Both the position numbers and the translations under genes were made by a program. DNA of 64,000 nt from Microbacterium schleiferi (GTDB lineage: Bacteria; Actinomycetota; Actinomycetes; Actinomycetales; Microbacteriaceae): assembly GCF_015565955.1 (NCBI RefSeq), contig NZ_CP064760.1:2604001-2668000 (forward strand). Direction: 5' to 3'. Numbering within the stretch: position 1 is the stretch's first letter; each line of letters opens with the position of its first letter. This document shows, piece by piece, positions 55,486-64,000 of this stretch. A model generated the notes under the pieces. The model saw nothing but the letters and a program-made list of their open reading frames with translations. It searched no databases and was not told the origin of the DNA.

Positions 55486-55504
55486 GCCACCTCCTCCCGA
55501 CATC

Positions 55505-57419
55505 CTATGAAGCCGGAGCCTCACTGTCTCCCGTCGGAGCACTGACGCCTGGCAGCACCCAGGCAGCGAACGCCGGGCCCTCAGCCGCGATGAGGACGGC
55601 ACCGTCCGACGCTGCCGCGAGCGTCGCATCCCCGACGAGCGCGATCGCCCGGTCGGCGCCGAGCACGGCGGCGGAGGGAAGCGTGAGGTCGGCATCCGTC
55701 GTGGTCACGAGCACGAGGACCGACTCGTCTGCGCTCTCGCGCACGAACACGACGGTGTTCTCGTCGACGTGAACCCACCGCAAACCGCCTGTCGCGAGCG
55801 CAGGATGCTGGCGCCGAAGCGCGATCAGCTCCCGGTAGAGCCCCAAGCGCGCGGCGACGGCGGGATCTGTCTCGGTGCCCCACGGCATCGGGGTGCGGCT
55901 CGCCTCGCCGTCCGCACCGACGAGGCCGAACTCATCACCGGCGAACAGCACCGGCATCCCGGGCAGTGTCATCGACAGGCCCACGGCTAGCGGGATGACC
56001 TCTGCCGGCGCGTTGGTCGCGAACCGCGCGGTGTCATGGCTGTCGAGGGTCTGCATGTTTCCCAGCCGCACGCGCCACGGAATGCCCGCCGTGAAGCGAG
56101 TGACCGCCCCGACGAACTGCGTCGCGTCGTACCGCGGGATGCCGCCGATCGGCTGCCCGAAGAACCACGGCTCGGTCCGCTTCTCCCCCTCGCCGGAGTA
56201 GTAGGGCTCGCCGGTCGGTTCGCACAGCCACGCCCACAGGGGCCGCGCGAACGAGGGGTAGGTCATGGCGCCGTGCCAGCCGTCGCCGGTGAGATCGCTC
56301 GACGCGTCGTTGGTGATCTCGGCGATGAGGACGGTGTCAGGGTTGGCCTCGATCATCGTCTGACGGGTGATCTGTCGCACCTCGGCGTTCAGGTCGACGT
56401 CACCGAGGCGTCCCGTCATGTTCGCGACATCGATGCGCCAGCCGTCCAGCGAGAACGGCGGCTTCAGCCACTGCGCGACGACCGAATCGCCTCCCTCGAC
56501 GAACCGGCGACGCAGCTCCGCGGATGCCCAATTGAACTTCGGCAGGGTCGGGGTGCCGAGCCAGGACTCGTAGCGGGTGTGCCCGGCATCCGTGAAGTAG
56601 TAGAACTCGCCCTCGGGCGCTTCGGGATTACCCAGGGCCGCCTGGAACCACTCGTGACGATCGCCGGAGTGGTTGGTGGTGAGGTCACCGATGACACGGA
56701 TGCCGCGGTCATGCGCAGCCTCGACCAGCCGTACGAGGGCCTCATCGCCACCCAGCAGCGGATCGACGCTCGTGAAGCTCGACGCGTCGTAGCGATGGTT
56801 CGAGGCAGCGGGGAAGAAGGGGTGAGGTAGAGCAGGTTCACGCCGAGGCCCACGAGGTGGTCGAGGTGCTCACGGATGCCGTCGAGGTCGCCGCCGTAGA
56901 ACTGCTGCGAGCGCCCCGGCATCACGGGGTCGACGGCCTCGTCCCACGCGGCGGGAATGGCCCAATCGGGAGTGGGGTGCTGGTCCGCGGTTGCGGAGCG
57001 AGCGAACCGGTCGGGAAACACCTGGTACATGACCGCGTCGTACATCCACGCGGGCGGTGCTGGGTGGGCGACCAGGGCGAAGTCGTCGGCGTCGCGGGTT
57101 TCGAGGTCTGACAGACCGGCTTGGTTGAGCCAGTGGACGCGACCGGACTCGTGCACGAGAAGCCACCGGTACCCGTGCCGGCGGTTGCGGACGACGATCG
57201 GCGCTTCCCACCACGTCCAGCCGTCGGCGCTCCCGATCTCGGTCGCCTCGGTCCAGGCCGGTTCGTGATCGGGGTTCGACAGGGTCCGGACGGCCCGCAG
57301 CGGCGGGTAGGAGGCGGGAACACGGAGGCGGACGCGCACCACCTCGCCGAGTCCGGGCGTCTGCGTGGAGACGTGCAGGGGGATCCGTCGTGGTGCGGGA
57401 GGAGGGCAGGCAGGGTCAT
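55505..57419 (-). pseudogene. GH13 alpha-glucosidase/cyclomaltodextrinase-like enzyme, two frameshifts
   Basis: The protein runs through three frames. One extra base in the plus-strand G5 run at 57378-57382 joins the start (MTLPALLPHHDGSPLHVS) to VRVRLRVPASYPPL. Another in the G4 run at 56819-56822 joins NLLYLTPFFPAASNHRYDAS to the catalytic part. The corrected enzyme has 638 aa with an N-terminal beta domain and GH13 motifs DGWRIDVANMTGR (nucleophile Asp), LIAEITND (acid Glu) and LDSHDTARF. No signal peptide, so intracellular hydrolysis of imported maltodextrins is likely. The lesions are probably assembly errors. Confidence 0.85.
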
Positions 57420-57537
57420 GATCGGTCCGTTTCGAAGGGTCGGCGCACGCGCCGTCGGTCGGGGAATCGTGGTTGCACGGCCGCGGCCATGACAGAGCCC
57501 TCAGGTTGTTGTTCAGTTGTGGAGTCGGATCTGGCGG

Positions 57538-59012
57538 TCACCGTCTCGAGCCGAGATGGATGGCGGCAGCGGCGTGCGGGTCCAGGTCGAACGTGGCGAC
57601 GCCATTCGAGACGGCATACTCACGTCCGGCGCATCCGCCGTCGCCGGCTGCTCCGGCACCCCGGAGACGACATCACAATACGCACCGTCGGGCATCGTGG
57701 TGGGAACCTCCAGGCGCTGCACGTCGTCGCCGACGTTCACGGCGACCACGCCGCGGCCCTCCCGCTCGAACCCGTAGGCATCCCCCTCGTCGACTCCCGG
57801 CATCCGGGGCGTGCCGGCGGCCATCGCACGGAACTCGAGCATCCCGGCGATGGCGGGCCAGCTCTGGACGCAGGTCCGGTCGCCGTCGGCGAGGTCCTCG
57901 GCCGGGCCGCTCGCGTTGACGCACGTGGCGTCGAGGACGCGACCGTCGGCATCCGTCGGCGCCCCCGCGTCGCGGTCGCTGAAGGCGTACCCGGAGAAGA
58001 GCACCGGAGTGCCGTAGTCGTCGGCGAGCATCAGTGCGTTGGCGATCACGTACAGCTCGGGGTCCCTCGCCGTCACGTTCGCTTCGCCGCGCTCGGTGTC
58101 GTGGTTGTCGACGAAGACGATCGCCGCATCCGAGGGCACCTGCTGGGGCCGATCGTCGCTGAGCACCGGATCGGCGAACACACCGTTTTCGAGCGGCGGC
58201 GTCAGCTCGCGGGCGTAGGTGAACTCGAAGACCTCACCGAAAGCCGAGTACTCCTCGGGGGCAATAGGCTCGCCCGCCCCGCGGATGACCTCGCTCATGA
58301 TCCTCGTGCCCTCGGGCAGCTGCGACACGATCGCTTCGACATCGTCTGCGGGAATGTGCTTGGCAGCATCGATGCGAAAGCCCGAGACTCCGAGCGAGAG
58401 CAGGTCGTCGAGGTAGGCGACGATGGTCGCCTGCACGTCGGGGTTCGCCGTGTCGAGATCGGCGAGGTTTACGAGCTCGCAGGTCTGCACCTGCTCGCGG
58501 TTCTTATAAAGCTGGATGTCGTCGCCTGCGGTGAGCCCGCAGTGGTGAAAGTCCGACTCGTCGTAGATGCCGGGGTACTCGTAGTGCGCGTAGGAGCTGC
58601 CGGCATATCCGATGCCCGGCGCGTCCTGCCCCGTCATGTGGTTGATGACGGCATCCGCGATCACCTCGACACCCGCAGCGGTGCACCGCTGCATCATGTC
58701 GGCGAACTCGGCTCGGGTGCCCAGGCGCGACTCGATCTGGTAGCTGACCGGCTGGTAGGAGGCCCACCACTCATCCACGTCGATGTGCTCTTGGGCCGGC
58801 GAGAGCAGCACCCACGCGATCCCCGCGGGCGCCAGGGTCGATTCGCACTCCTGCGCGACGGAGGTCCACGGGAGTTGGAACAGCTGGATGCCGACATCCG
58901 GCGCCGCGGGCTCGGGAACCTCGATCGAGGCTTGCGTGCACCCGGCGAGCAGAAGCACCGCGGCGGTGAGGGCCGCGAGGACCCCACGACCGCGGGCACG
59001 AAGGCCCGGCAT
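57538..59012 (-). pseudogene. Secreted lipoprotein alpha-amylase, frameshifted at the C-terminus
   Basis: Lipoprotein signal ending LLLAGC, then a GH13 amylase: region I VIADAVINHMT, region II GFRIDAAKH (nucleophile), region III RIMSEVI (acid), region IV FVDNHDTE. At the end the frame as read (stop at 57513) turns into a basic nonsense tail. One extra base in the plus-strand C4 run at 57659-57662 gives SGGAGAAGDGGCAGREYAVS and an end AAAAIHLGSRR at 57538, a normal C-terminal beta domain of 491 aa total. Start 3 bp after malG. Exo-cellular starch or maltodextrin cleavage is expected. Confidence 0.85.
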
Positions 59013-59015
59013 CCG

Positions 59016-60005
59016 TTACTTCACGCTTCCCGCGGTCAGTCCACCGACGATGTAGCGCTGCAACGAGAGGAACAGCGCGACCGGCAGGATTGCGGCCAGC
59101 ACGGCCCCGGCGGCGAAGACCGACCAGTTCTTGGAGAACTCGTCAGAGATGAACTTGTAGAGCCCGACGGCGAGGGTCTGCTTGTCGGGGTCGATCAGGA
59201 TGACGCTTGCGAGCACGAACTCGCTCGAGGTTCCGATGAACGACAGCAGCCCGACCACGGCGAGGATCGGCGCGACCAGCCGCAGGATGATCGTGAAGAA
59301 GATGCGCGCGTGGCCTGCGCCGTCAATCTTGGCGGCCTCATCGATCGATGACGGAACCGTGTTGAAGAACCCGTACATGAGGTAGGTGTTCACCCCGAGG
59401 GCGCCACCGAGGTAGACCATGATGAGCCCGATCTGGGAGTTCAGACCGATCGCCGGGAAGATGTCGCCGATCGCGACCATCAGCAGGAAGATGGCGACGA
59501 CCGCGAGCAGCTGCGGGAACATCTGCACGACCAGGAGGGTCGTGAGCCCGAAGCGGCGCCCGGTGAAACGCATGCGCGAAAACGAATACGCCGCGAGCGC
59601 ACCGAGGAACACGGTTCCCGCGGCGGTGATCAGCCCGATGATGAGGGTGTTGAGGAACCACGCGCCGTACGGATGCTGCGCGCTCGTGAACAGCGACACG
59701 TAGCTGTCGAAACTCACGCGCTGGAACAGACCGTTGGCCGTCAGCAGGGTGCCGTTGGGGTTGAAGGATGCCGACAGGACGTACAGCAGCGGGAAGATCG
59801 CGAAGATGCCCACGACGATCCCGATGAGGTGGCGCCATCCGGTCTCGCGGAAGTAGCGGCGGAACGGCCGCCGCGGTGCGGGTGCTCCCCCGGGGATGCC
59901 GGCTCCCCCGCCGCCGCGACGGCTGGAGGTGATGTCGGTGTCTTCGTCGGCGACCTTGTCGAGAAGGCCCTTGGCGGCAGGGGCGCCGGGACGGAAGTCG
60001 CTCAT
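59016..60005 (-). CDS. malG: Maltodextrin ABC transporter permease MalG
   Basis: 329 aa. Six helices, EAA loop IDEAAKIDGAGHARIFFTII and the MalG C-terminus YIVGGLTAGSVK. ATG lies one base after the malF stop, and the stop is 3 bp from the amylase start, so the genes are tightly coupled. The N-terminal 45 residues are cytoplasmic, Gly/Arg-rich. Confidence 0.93.
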   Translation of the reverse strand: MSDFRPGAPAAKGLLDKVADEDTDITSSRRGGGGAGIPGGAPAPRRPFRRYFRETGWRHLIGIVVGIFAIFPLLYVLSASFNPNGTLLTANGLFQRVSFDSYVSLFTSAQHPYGAWFLNTLIIGLITAAGTVFLGALAAYSFSRMRFTGRRFGLTTLLVVQMFPQLLAVVAIFLLMVAIGDIFPAIGLNSQIGLIMVYLGGALGVNTYLMYGFFNTVPSSIDEAAKIDGAGHARIFFTIILRLVAPILAVVGLLSFIGTSSEFVLASVILIDPDKQTLAVGLYKFISDEFSKNWSVFAAGAVLAAILPVALFLSLQRYIVGGLTAGSVK

Positions 60006-60006
60006 G

Positions 60007-61635
60007 TCAGTTCAACTCCTCGAGTGCCTTGGTCCGTCGGAACGCGACGATCGAGATCGTGCCGACGATGAGGAAGATGATGATCGAGAAGGCGCTTGCC
60101 AGACCGTAGTCGGCCGTCGACCCGACGAAGGCGACCTTGTAGACCATCGTGATGAGGATGTCGGTAGCGCCGACGTTGACGCCCGCTGTCGCATCCCGCG
60201 GCCCACCACCGGTGAGCATGTAGATAAGGCTGAAGTTGTTGAAGTTGTAGGCAAAGGATGCGATCAACAGCGGGGCTACGGCCACGAGCAGCAGGGGGAA
60301 TTTGATGGAACGGAACACCTGCCACGCGTTGGCGCCGTCAACCCGGGCAGCTTCCTGCAGGTCATCCGGAATCGACTGCAGCGCCCCCGTGCTGATGAGG
60401 AACATGTAGGGGAACCCGAGCCAGAGGTTCACCAGAAGGATGCTGAACTTGGCGAGCCACTCGTTCGTGAGCCACGGGATGTCTGCCCCGCCGAACAGCA
60501 CGACGTTGATGAAGCCGAACTCCTGGTTCATCATTCCGGCCCACACCAGCGCCGAGAGGAACCCCGGGAAGGCGTACGGGAGGATCATGAGCACCCGGTA
60601 GTACTTCTTGGACTTCATCCGGGGGTCGTTGAAGACGATCGCGAGGAACAGCCCGAGCACGAAGGTCGTCGCCACGGAGAGGAAGGCGAAGGCGAACGTC
60701 CAGATGAGCACCGAGAAGAACGGTCCGCGGATGGACTCTTCCGTGAAGGCTCGGGTGAAGTTGTCGAAGCCGACGAAGATCTGCCAGCCGGGGAGAAGTT
60801 CGGTGCCGTCCTCGGCGGTGAATGCTCCCGTGCCGATGTCGTAGTAGACCGTTCCCGTTCGGGTATCGGTCATCGTTCCGGCCTGCTCGTCGTAGACGAG
60901 CTTCGACAGGTACACGTACGCGCTGGAACCGTCCGGGGTGCGCAGCGCCCCGTCGTTGGGATCATCGCTGATCGGGACCGCCATTGCGGCGATCTCCTGC
61001 TGGTTGGCGACGATCTCGGAGAAGCTGAAGCTGTTGTAGCCGTCGAGGCCGACGGCCTTGCCGCCGTCCATCTGGGCGTTCTCGACAGGCTCGAGCGGGG
61101 TGTTGTCGTTTCCGATCTCGACCGTCCCGTCAGGGTCGGTGACCAGGAACGAGAGCTCGCCGAGACGCTCGACGATCGTGAGCTTGTAGGCGGGAGAGTC
61201 GGGGACGCGTTCCTGCGCCTGCAGGAGCAGCGCGTTGACCGCGCTCTCTTTGTCGCTGTTGTGGCCGGTGCCGTAGTTCGTGAAAGCGACGTAGGCGGTG
61301 TAGCCGGCAGCGAAGATCTGGAAGACGAAGAGGAAGATCAGGCCCGGGATGAGGTACTTCGCGGGGAGGTTGCCACGGCTGAAGTAGATGTAGTTCGCGA
61401 ATCCGGTGACCAGAAGGATCACCACGATCGGGATCCACTGTTCGCTCTGCATGAGCACCAGCACCGAATACAGTGCGAGCGCGTCGATGATCGCCATCGC
61501 GATGATCTTCAGCAGAAGAACCTTCCAGCCGACACCGGCGGCATCGGCGATCCGGCGAGCGCGCGCGGATCTCTTCACGCGCTGCGGGTCGGCCGCTGGG
61601 TCGCGGCTCTCAGTGGTCGGAGCAGACATCCTCAT
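60007..61635 (-). CDS. malF: Maltodextrin ABC transporter permease MalF
   Basis: 542 aa, the long MalF type: two N-terminal helices, a large extracytoplasmic domain of about 180 residues (MalF P2-like), then the permease core with LQEAARVDGANAWQVFRSI as the EAA loop. Contacts MalE on the outside and the shared ATPase inside. Directly upstream of malG. Confidence 0.93.
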   Translation of the reverse strand: MRMSAPTTESRDPAADPQRVKRSARARRIADAAGVGWKVLLLKIIAMAIIDALALYSVLVLMQSEQWIPIVVILLVTGFANYIYFSRGNLPAKYLIPGLIFLFVFQIFAAGYTAYVAFTNYGTGHNSDKESAVNALLLQAQERVPDSPAYKLTIVERLGELSFLVTDPDGTVEIGNDNTPLEPVENAQMDGGKAVGLDGYNSFSFSEIVANQQEIAAMAVPISDDPNDGALRTPDGSSAYVYLSKLVYDEQAGTMTDTRTGTVYYDIGTGAFTAEDGTELLPGWQIFVGFDNFTRAFTEESIRGPFFSVLIWTFAFAFLSVATTFVLGLFLAIVFNDPRMKSKKYYRVLMILPYAFPGFLSALVWAGMMNQEFGFINVVLFGGADIPWLTNEWLAKFSILLVNLWLGFPYMFLISTGALQSIPDDLQEAARVDGANAWQVFRSIKFPLLLVAVAPLLIASFAYNFNNFSLIYMLTGGGPRDATAGVNVGATDILITMVYKVAFVGSTADYGLASAFSIIIFLIVGTISIVAFRRTKALEELN

Positions 61636-61658
61636 CCCTCTTCCTGAGCAGGCTACGA

Positions 61659-61688
61659 GGTGGGGTGGCGCGTGCGCACCACCCCACC
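61659..61688 (-). promoter_or_regulatory. Hairpin in the malE-malF intergenic gap
   Basis: Perfect 10-bp stem GGTGGGGTGG / CCACCCCACC with a 10-base loop and no T-tract. It parallels the hairpin between aglE and aglF and likely sets a higher binding-protein yield. Confidence 0.6.
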
Positions 61689-61701
61689 CGCGTGACTCGG
61701 A

Positions 61702-62937
61702 TTACTCGATCGCAGCCTGGACGTCGGCCGCCATCTGCGTCCACAGCGCCGGCGCGTCGCCGCCGTTGATGATCGCAGCCTCGGTCACCCCCCAGTACTG
61801 CCAGACCGAACCCATCTCGGGGATGCTCGGCATCGGCACGGCGTTGGCGCCAACCTGTCCGAAGCCCGCGACGACCGGGTCGCTAGCCTCGACCTGGTCG
61901 AAGGCAGCGGTCAGCGCGGGAGCGCGGCCACCGACCTCGTAGAGGGCCATCTGCACGTCTTCGCTGCCGATGTAGTTCACGAGGAACTCGTTGGCCGCGA
62001 GGGTGTTCTCGCTCTCGGAGCTCAGGAAGAAGCCCTGCACACCAGCGAACGGCTGTGCGTCCTGGCCACCGGCCGAGGGGATCGCGTCAACGGAGAAGTT
62101 GATGCCCGCCTCTTCGATCGCCGGAACGTTCCACGGGCCGGTCAGGAAGAACGGAGACTTGCCCGACGTGAAGTTCTCGAGTGCCAGGTCACCGGTGATG
62201 TTGGTGTTCAGGATGCCAGCGGCGCCCTGCTCACCCAGCCAGTTCGCGAACTCGATGCCACCCTCGTTGCCGATCTGGAGGTCGTCGGCGTTGTAGCTGC
62301 CGTCGGCGTTCTGGCCGAAGACGGGGGCGCCGAACGACGTCTGGAAGGGGTAGAGGTGGTACGGGTCGGCAGCCTCAGGGTCGAGGCCCACGAGGAACGG
62401 GTACTCGGTTCCTGCGGCCTGGCCCTTGGCGATCATGTCGTTGTAGTCGGTCGCAGCCTCGGAAACGAGGTCCGTGTTGCGGATGAGGGCGATGTTCTCG
62501 ATCGCGTAGGGGACGGCGTAGGTCTGACCGTCATAGGCCCACGCGTTGATGGCGACATCCTCGAAGTCGCCCGACTTGTCACCGAGCTCGACCGGGGCGA
62601 CGACGCCGTTGGTCACGAGGGTGCCGAGCCAGTCGTGAGCACCCACCGCGATGTCGGGGCCTTCGCCCGTGGGAACCTGCTGCACGAACTGGTCGCGGAT
62701 CTCGCCGAACTCCTTCTGGACGAGCGTGACCTCGACACCGGTCTGCTCGGTGAAGTCGGCCGCGGCTGCCTCGAGGACGTCCGCACGGTCGGCGTCGACC
62801 CACACGGTGATGGAGCCGGACATGTCCGGAGCCGTGGTCTCGCCACTGTCTGAGCTGCCCGCGCAACCGGCGAGGGTCAGAGATGAAATCGCAGCGATCG
62901 CGCCAAGGGCGACGACGCTCCTCATGTTCACCTTCAT
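61702..62937 (-). CDS. malE: Maltose/maltodextrin-binding lipoprotein MalE
   Basis: 411 aa. Lipoprotein signal with LAGC near residue 24; mature protein begins SSDSGETTAPD. ITVWVDADRADVLEAAAADF, VPTGEGPDIAVGAHDWLG, YAVPYAIENIALIRNTDL and FFLTGPWNVPAIEEAGINF are close to MalE/MdxE features. Ribosome site GAGAGG. Two LacI-type operators lie upstream. First gene of the maltodextrin operon. Confidence 0.93.
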   Translation of the reverse strand: MKVNMRSVVALGAIAAISSLTLAGCAGSSDSGETTAPDMSGSITVWVDADRADVLEAAAADFTEQTGVEVTLVQKEFGEIRDQFVQQVPTGEGPDIAVGAHDWLGTLVTNGVVAPVELGDKSGDFEDVAINAWAYDGQTYAVPYAIENIALIRNTDLVSEAATDYNDMIAKGQAAGTEYPFLVGLDPEAADPYHLYPFQTSFGAPVFGQNADGSYNADDLQIGNEGGIEFANWLGEQGAAGILNTNITGDLALENFTSGKSPFFLTGPWNVPAIEEAGINFSVDAIPSAGGQDAQPFAGVQGFFLSSESENTLAANEFLVNYIGSEDVQMALYEVGGRAPALTAAFDQVEASDPVVAGFGQVGANAVPMPSIPEMGSVWQYWGVTEAAIINGGDAPALWTQMAADVQAAIE

Positions 62938-63015
62938 TGGTGTGTGCCTCTCTTGAGTGCTGATGTGATCGGCCGCCGCGAGTGTTCCGCGTCGAACCTG
63001 TGTGCTCGCGGGTTC

Positions 63016-63029
63016 TGCAAGCGCTTACA
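63016..63029. promoter_or_regulatory. LacI-type operator O1 of the mal operon
   Basis: TGCAAGCGCTTACA, a 14-bp palindrome with one mismatch and central CG, 79 bp upstream of the malE start. Close to operators used by MalR-type LacI regulators; no such regulator lies in the window. Confidence 0.65.
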
Positions 63030-63102
63030 TTTGTAACACCCATCGATGATTGGCGCGAGTGCGAGCTCCCGGATCGATACCAGTTCGTGACTCTGAACAG
63101 TA

Positions 63103-63116
63103 TGGAAACGCTTCCA
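63103..63116. promoter_or_regulatory. LacI-type operator O2 of the mal operon
   Basis: TGGAAACGCTTCCA, a 14-bp palindrome with central CG, 87 bp centre-to-centre from O1. The pair could support cooperative or looped repression of malE. Confidence 0.6.
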
Positions 63117-63220
63117 TCGCGGGCGGGTCGTAGAATTCCCCCATGGCTGATTCATCGTTCGACAACGATGAAGGATAGCCGTGGTGCGAGCGCGAAACGC
63201 CGCGCTGTGGGCGTGGCGCG

Positions 63221-64000
63221 CTAGGCAGGGTCGACTACATCGCCCCAGGACGTAACGATCGTCCAGCGGCGCGCACGGTCCCCACGATGCGCCGCGGGCC
63301 GGACGTCGATGCGTTCGATGAGCGGCCGGACGATGAGGTTGCGCTGATCGGGCGTTGCCGCGGGCCACACGGCGGCGAGATTGGCGGGAAGCGACTGCGG
63401 GGCTGCTGCCCGCACAGGGTTCGAGGTTGCGGCGCGACGTCGGCGCTCGGCGTCCTCGCGCTCGGCGTCGATCGCGGCGGCCGCCTGGCGATATGCCGTG
63501 TCGGTGATCGTGCCGTCGGCGAGGCGGAGGCTGAGGGTTAGCATCCGCTCCTCTGCGCGTTTGATCTGCTGCTCGGCGCGCCTCGCGGTCATGTCTGCCG
63601 CGGCGACTCTCTTGTCTGAGCGCTGCTGTGCCGCGAGGCGTGGGGCGAGGTCGGTGGCGAGGGCCAGGACCCACGCCTCGACTTCGGCCTCTACCCGGTG
63701 CGCGCGAACGCTGACGATGCGATGGTTGGTGGTCGTGCTCCCGCGTGAGCACAGGTAGACCCGCCCGTCTTTCGCCGCGTTGTGGTGCATCGGCCCGCCG
63801 CAGTCGACGCAACGCAGCAGTCCAGAGAGGAACGATGCCCCGGGCTGTACTCGTACGCGGCGGCGCTCTTCGCGTGCCGCGAGGTAGGCCTCCCACGTCG
63901 CACGGTCGATGACGGGCTCGTGTGCGCCCTGACGGAACTCGCGATCCCACACTGGCGCGTGCGGGCCGGACTTGACGAGAAGCCCTGCCCCGAACCCGGC
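63221..64000 (-). CDS. Large serine recombinase, C-terminal part (N-terminus beyond window)
   Basis: Frame open from the right edge; about 260 residues visible. SGPHAPVWDREF and PVIDRATWEAYLAAREE belong to the recombinase domain, and SFLSGLLRCVDCGGPMHH with a later YLCSR is the zinc-ribbon of large serine integrases. The long coiled region ARRAEQQIKRAEERM and LADGTITDTAYRQ follow. The catalytic N-terminal resolvase domain lies beyond the window. Such recombinases belong to phages, ICEs or IS607-like transposons, so a mobile element probably starts here. Confidence 0.9.
   Translation of the reverse strand, partial: AGFGAGLLVKSGPHAPVWDREFRQGAHEPVIDRATWEAYLAAREERRRVRVQPGASFLSGLLRCVDCGGPMHHNAAKDGRVYLCSRGSTTTNHRIVSVRAHRVEAEVEAWVLALATDLAPRLAAQQRSDKRVAAADMTARRAEQQIKRAEERMLTLSLRLADGTITDTAYRQAAAAIDAEREDAERRRRAATSNPVRAAAPQSLPANLAAVWPAATPDQRNLIVRPLIERIDVRPAAHRGDRARRWTIVTSWGDVVDPA

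Overview
The window is high-GC DNA with actinobacterial habits: ribosomal genes ordered tRNA-Trp/secE/nusG/rplK/rplA, an acidic N-terminal extension on NusG, LacI-controlled sugar importers that carry no ATPase of their own, RamB-type control of the glyoxylate shunt, and many leaderless starts of the form TANNNT-N6-RTG. Protein content and the recurrent GGATGCC heptamer point to Microbacterium or a close relative in the Microbacteriaceae. This is an inference from sequence style, not a database match.

Layout. 1-0.8 kb: edge-truncated Bcr/CflA-type efflux pump. 1-6 kb: alpha-glucoside-type ABC importer (aglEFG) with a divergent LacI regulator and two LacI-type operators. 6-9 kb: small membrane protein and a CtpE-like P-type ATPase. 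9-10.3 kb: rplJ-rplL with an L10-leader attenuator. 10.4-16.3 kb: YqaJ-type nuclease, a DHA2 pump with its MarR repressor and twin operators, a quinone-oxidoreductase-like enzyme, and the lysG/lysE export pair. 16.3-19 kb: rplA, rplK, nusG, secE, tRNA-Trp. 19-21 kb: lipoprotein coupled to a membrane protein with an HExxH motif, and a PPOX-fold flavoprotein. 21-25.3 kb: putrescine/GABA catabolism (gabD, gabT, FAD oxidase). 25.3-32.2 kb: ramB, aceB, aceA, acyl-CoA dehydrogenase. 32.4-36 kb: ABC exporter plus two-component system. 36-39.5 kb: aspartate aminotransferase, murB, hadB/hadA. 39.5-45 kb: a compact glycan cluster (pyruvyl transferase, HEAT-GT4 fusion, GT1, GT2). 45-48 kb: TauE, two small membrane proteins, Dps. 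47.9-54.1 kb: tRNA-Met, tRNA-Thr and tRNA-Tyr with an unusual tRNA-end repeat family, a small two-gene island, an M23 peptidase, an inositol-phosphatase-like enzyme and a membrane protein. 54-63 kb: maltodextrin operon (malEFG, secreted amylase, intracellular GH13, then FBP-domain protein and PfkB kinase). 63.2-64 kb: C-terminal part of a large serine recombinase running off the right edge.

How genes cooperate. The secreted amylase would cut starch or maltodextrin outside the cell, malEFG would import the products and the cytoplasmic GH13 enzyme would finish them. Both sugar importers must borrow an ATPase from elsewhere (MsiK-like). The FAD oxidase, GabT and GabD form a route from putrescine derivatives to succinate, and the neighbouring aceBA and acyl-CoA dehydrogenase feed C2 units into the glyoxylate shunt under RamB.

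Two observations deserve attention. (1) Three copies of a 64-bp core each end in a perfect 19-bp copy of a tRNA 3' end. Two belong to tRNA-Met and one to tRNA-Tyr, and the duplicated segment begins at the same T-loop base in both tRNA species. This looks like a tiny, apparently non-coding element that targets tRNA ends, with a two-gene island trapped between two copies. (2) Six otherwise normal genes are broken by seven single-base deletions. Six of these fall in short G or C runs, so systematic homopolymer under-calling in the assembly is more likely than true gene decay.
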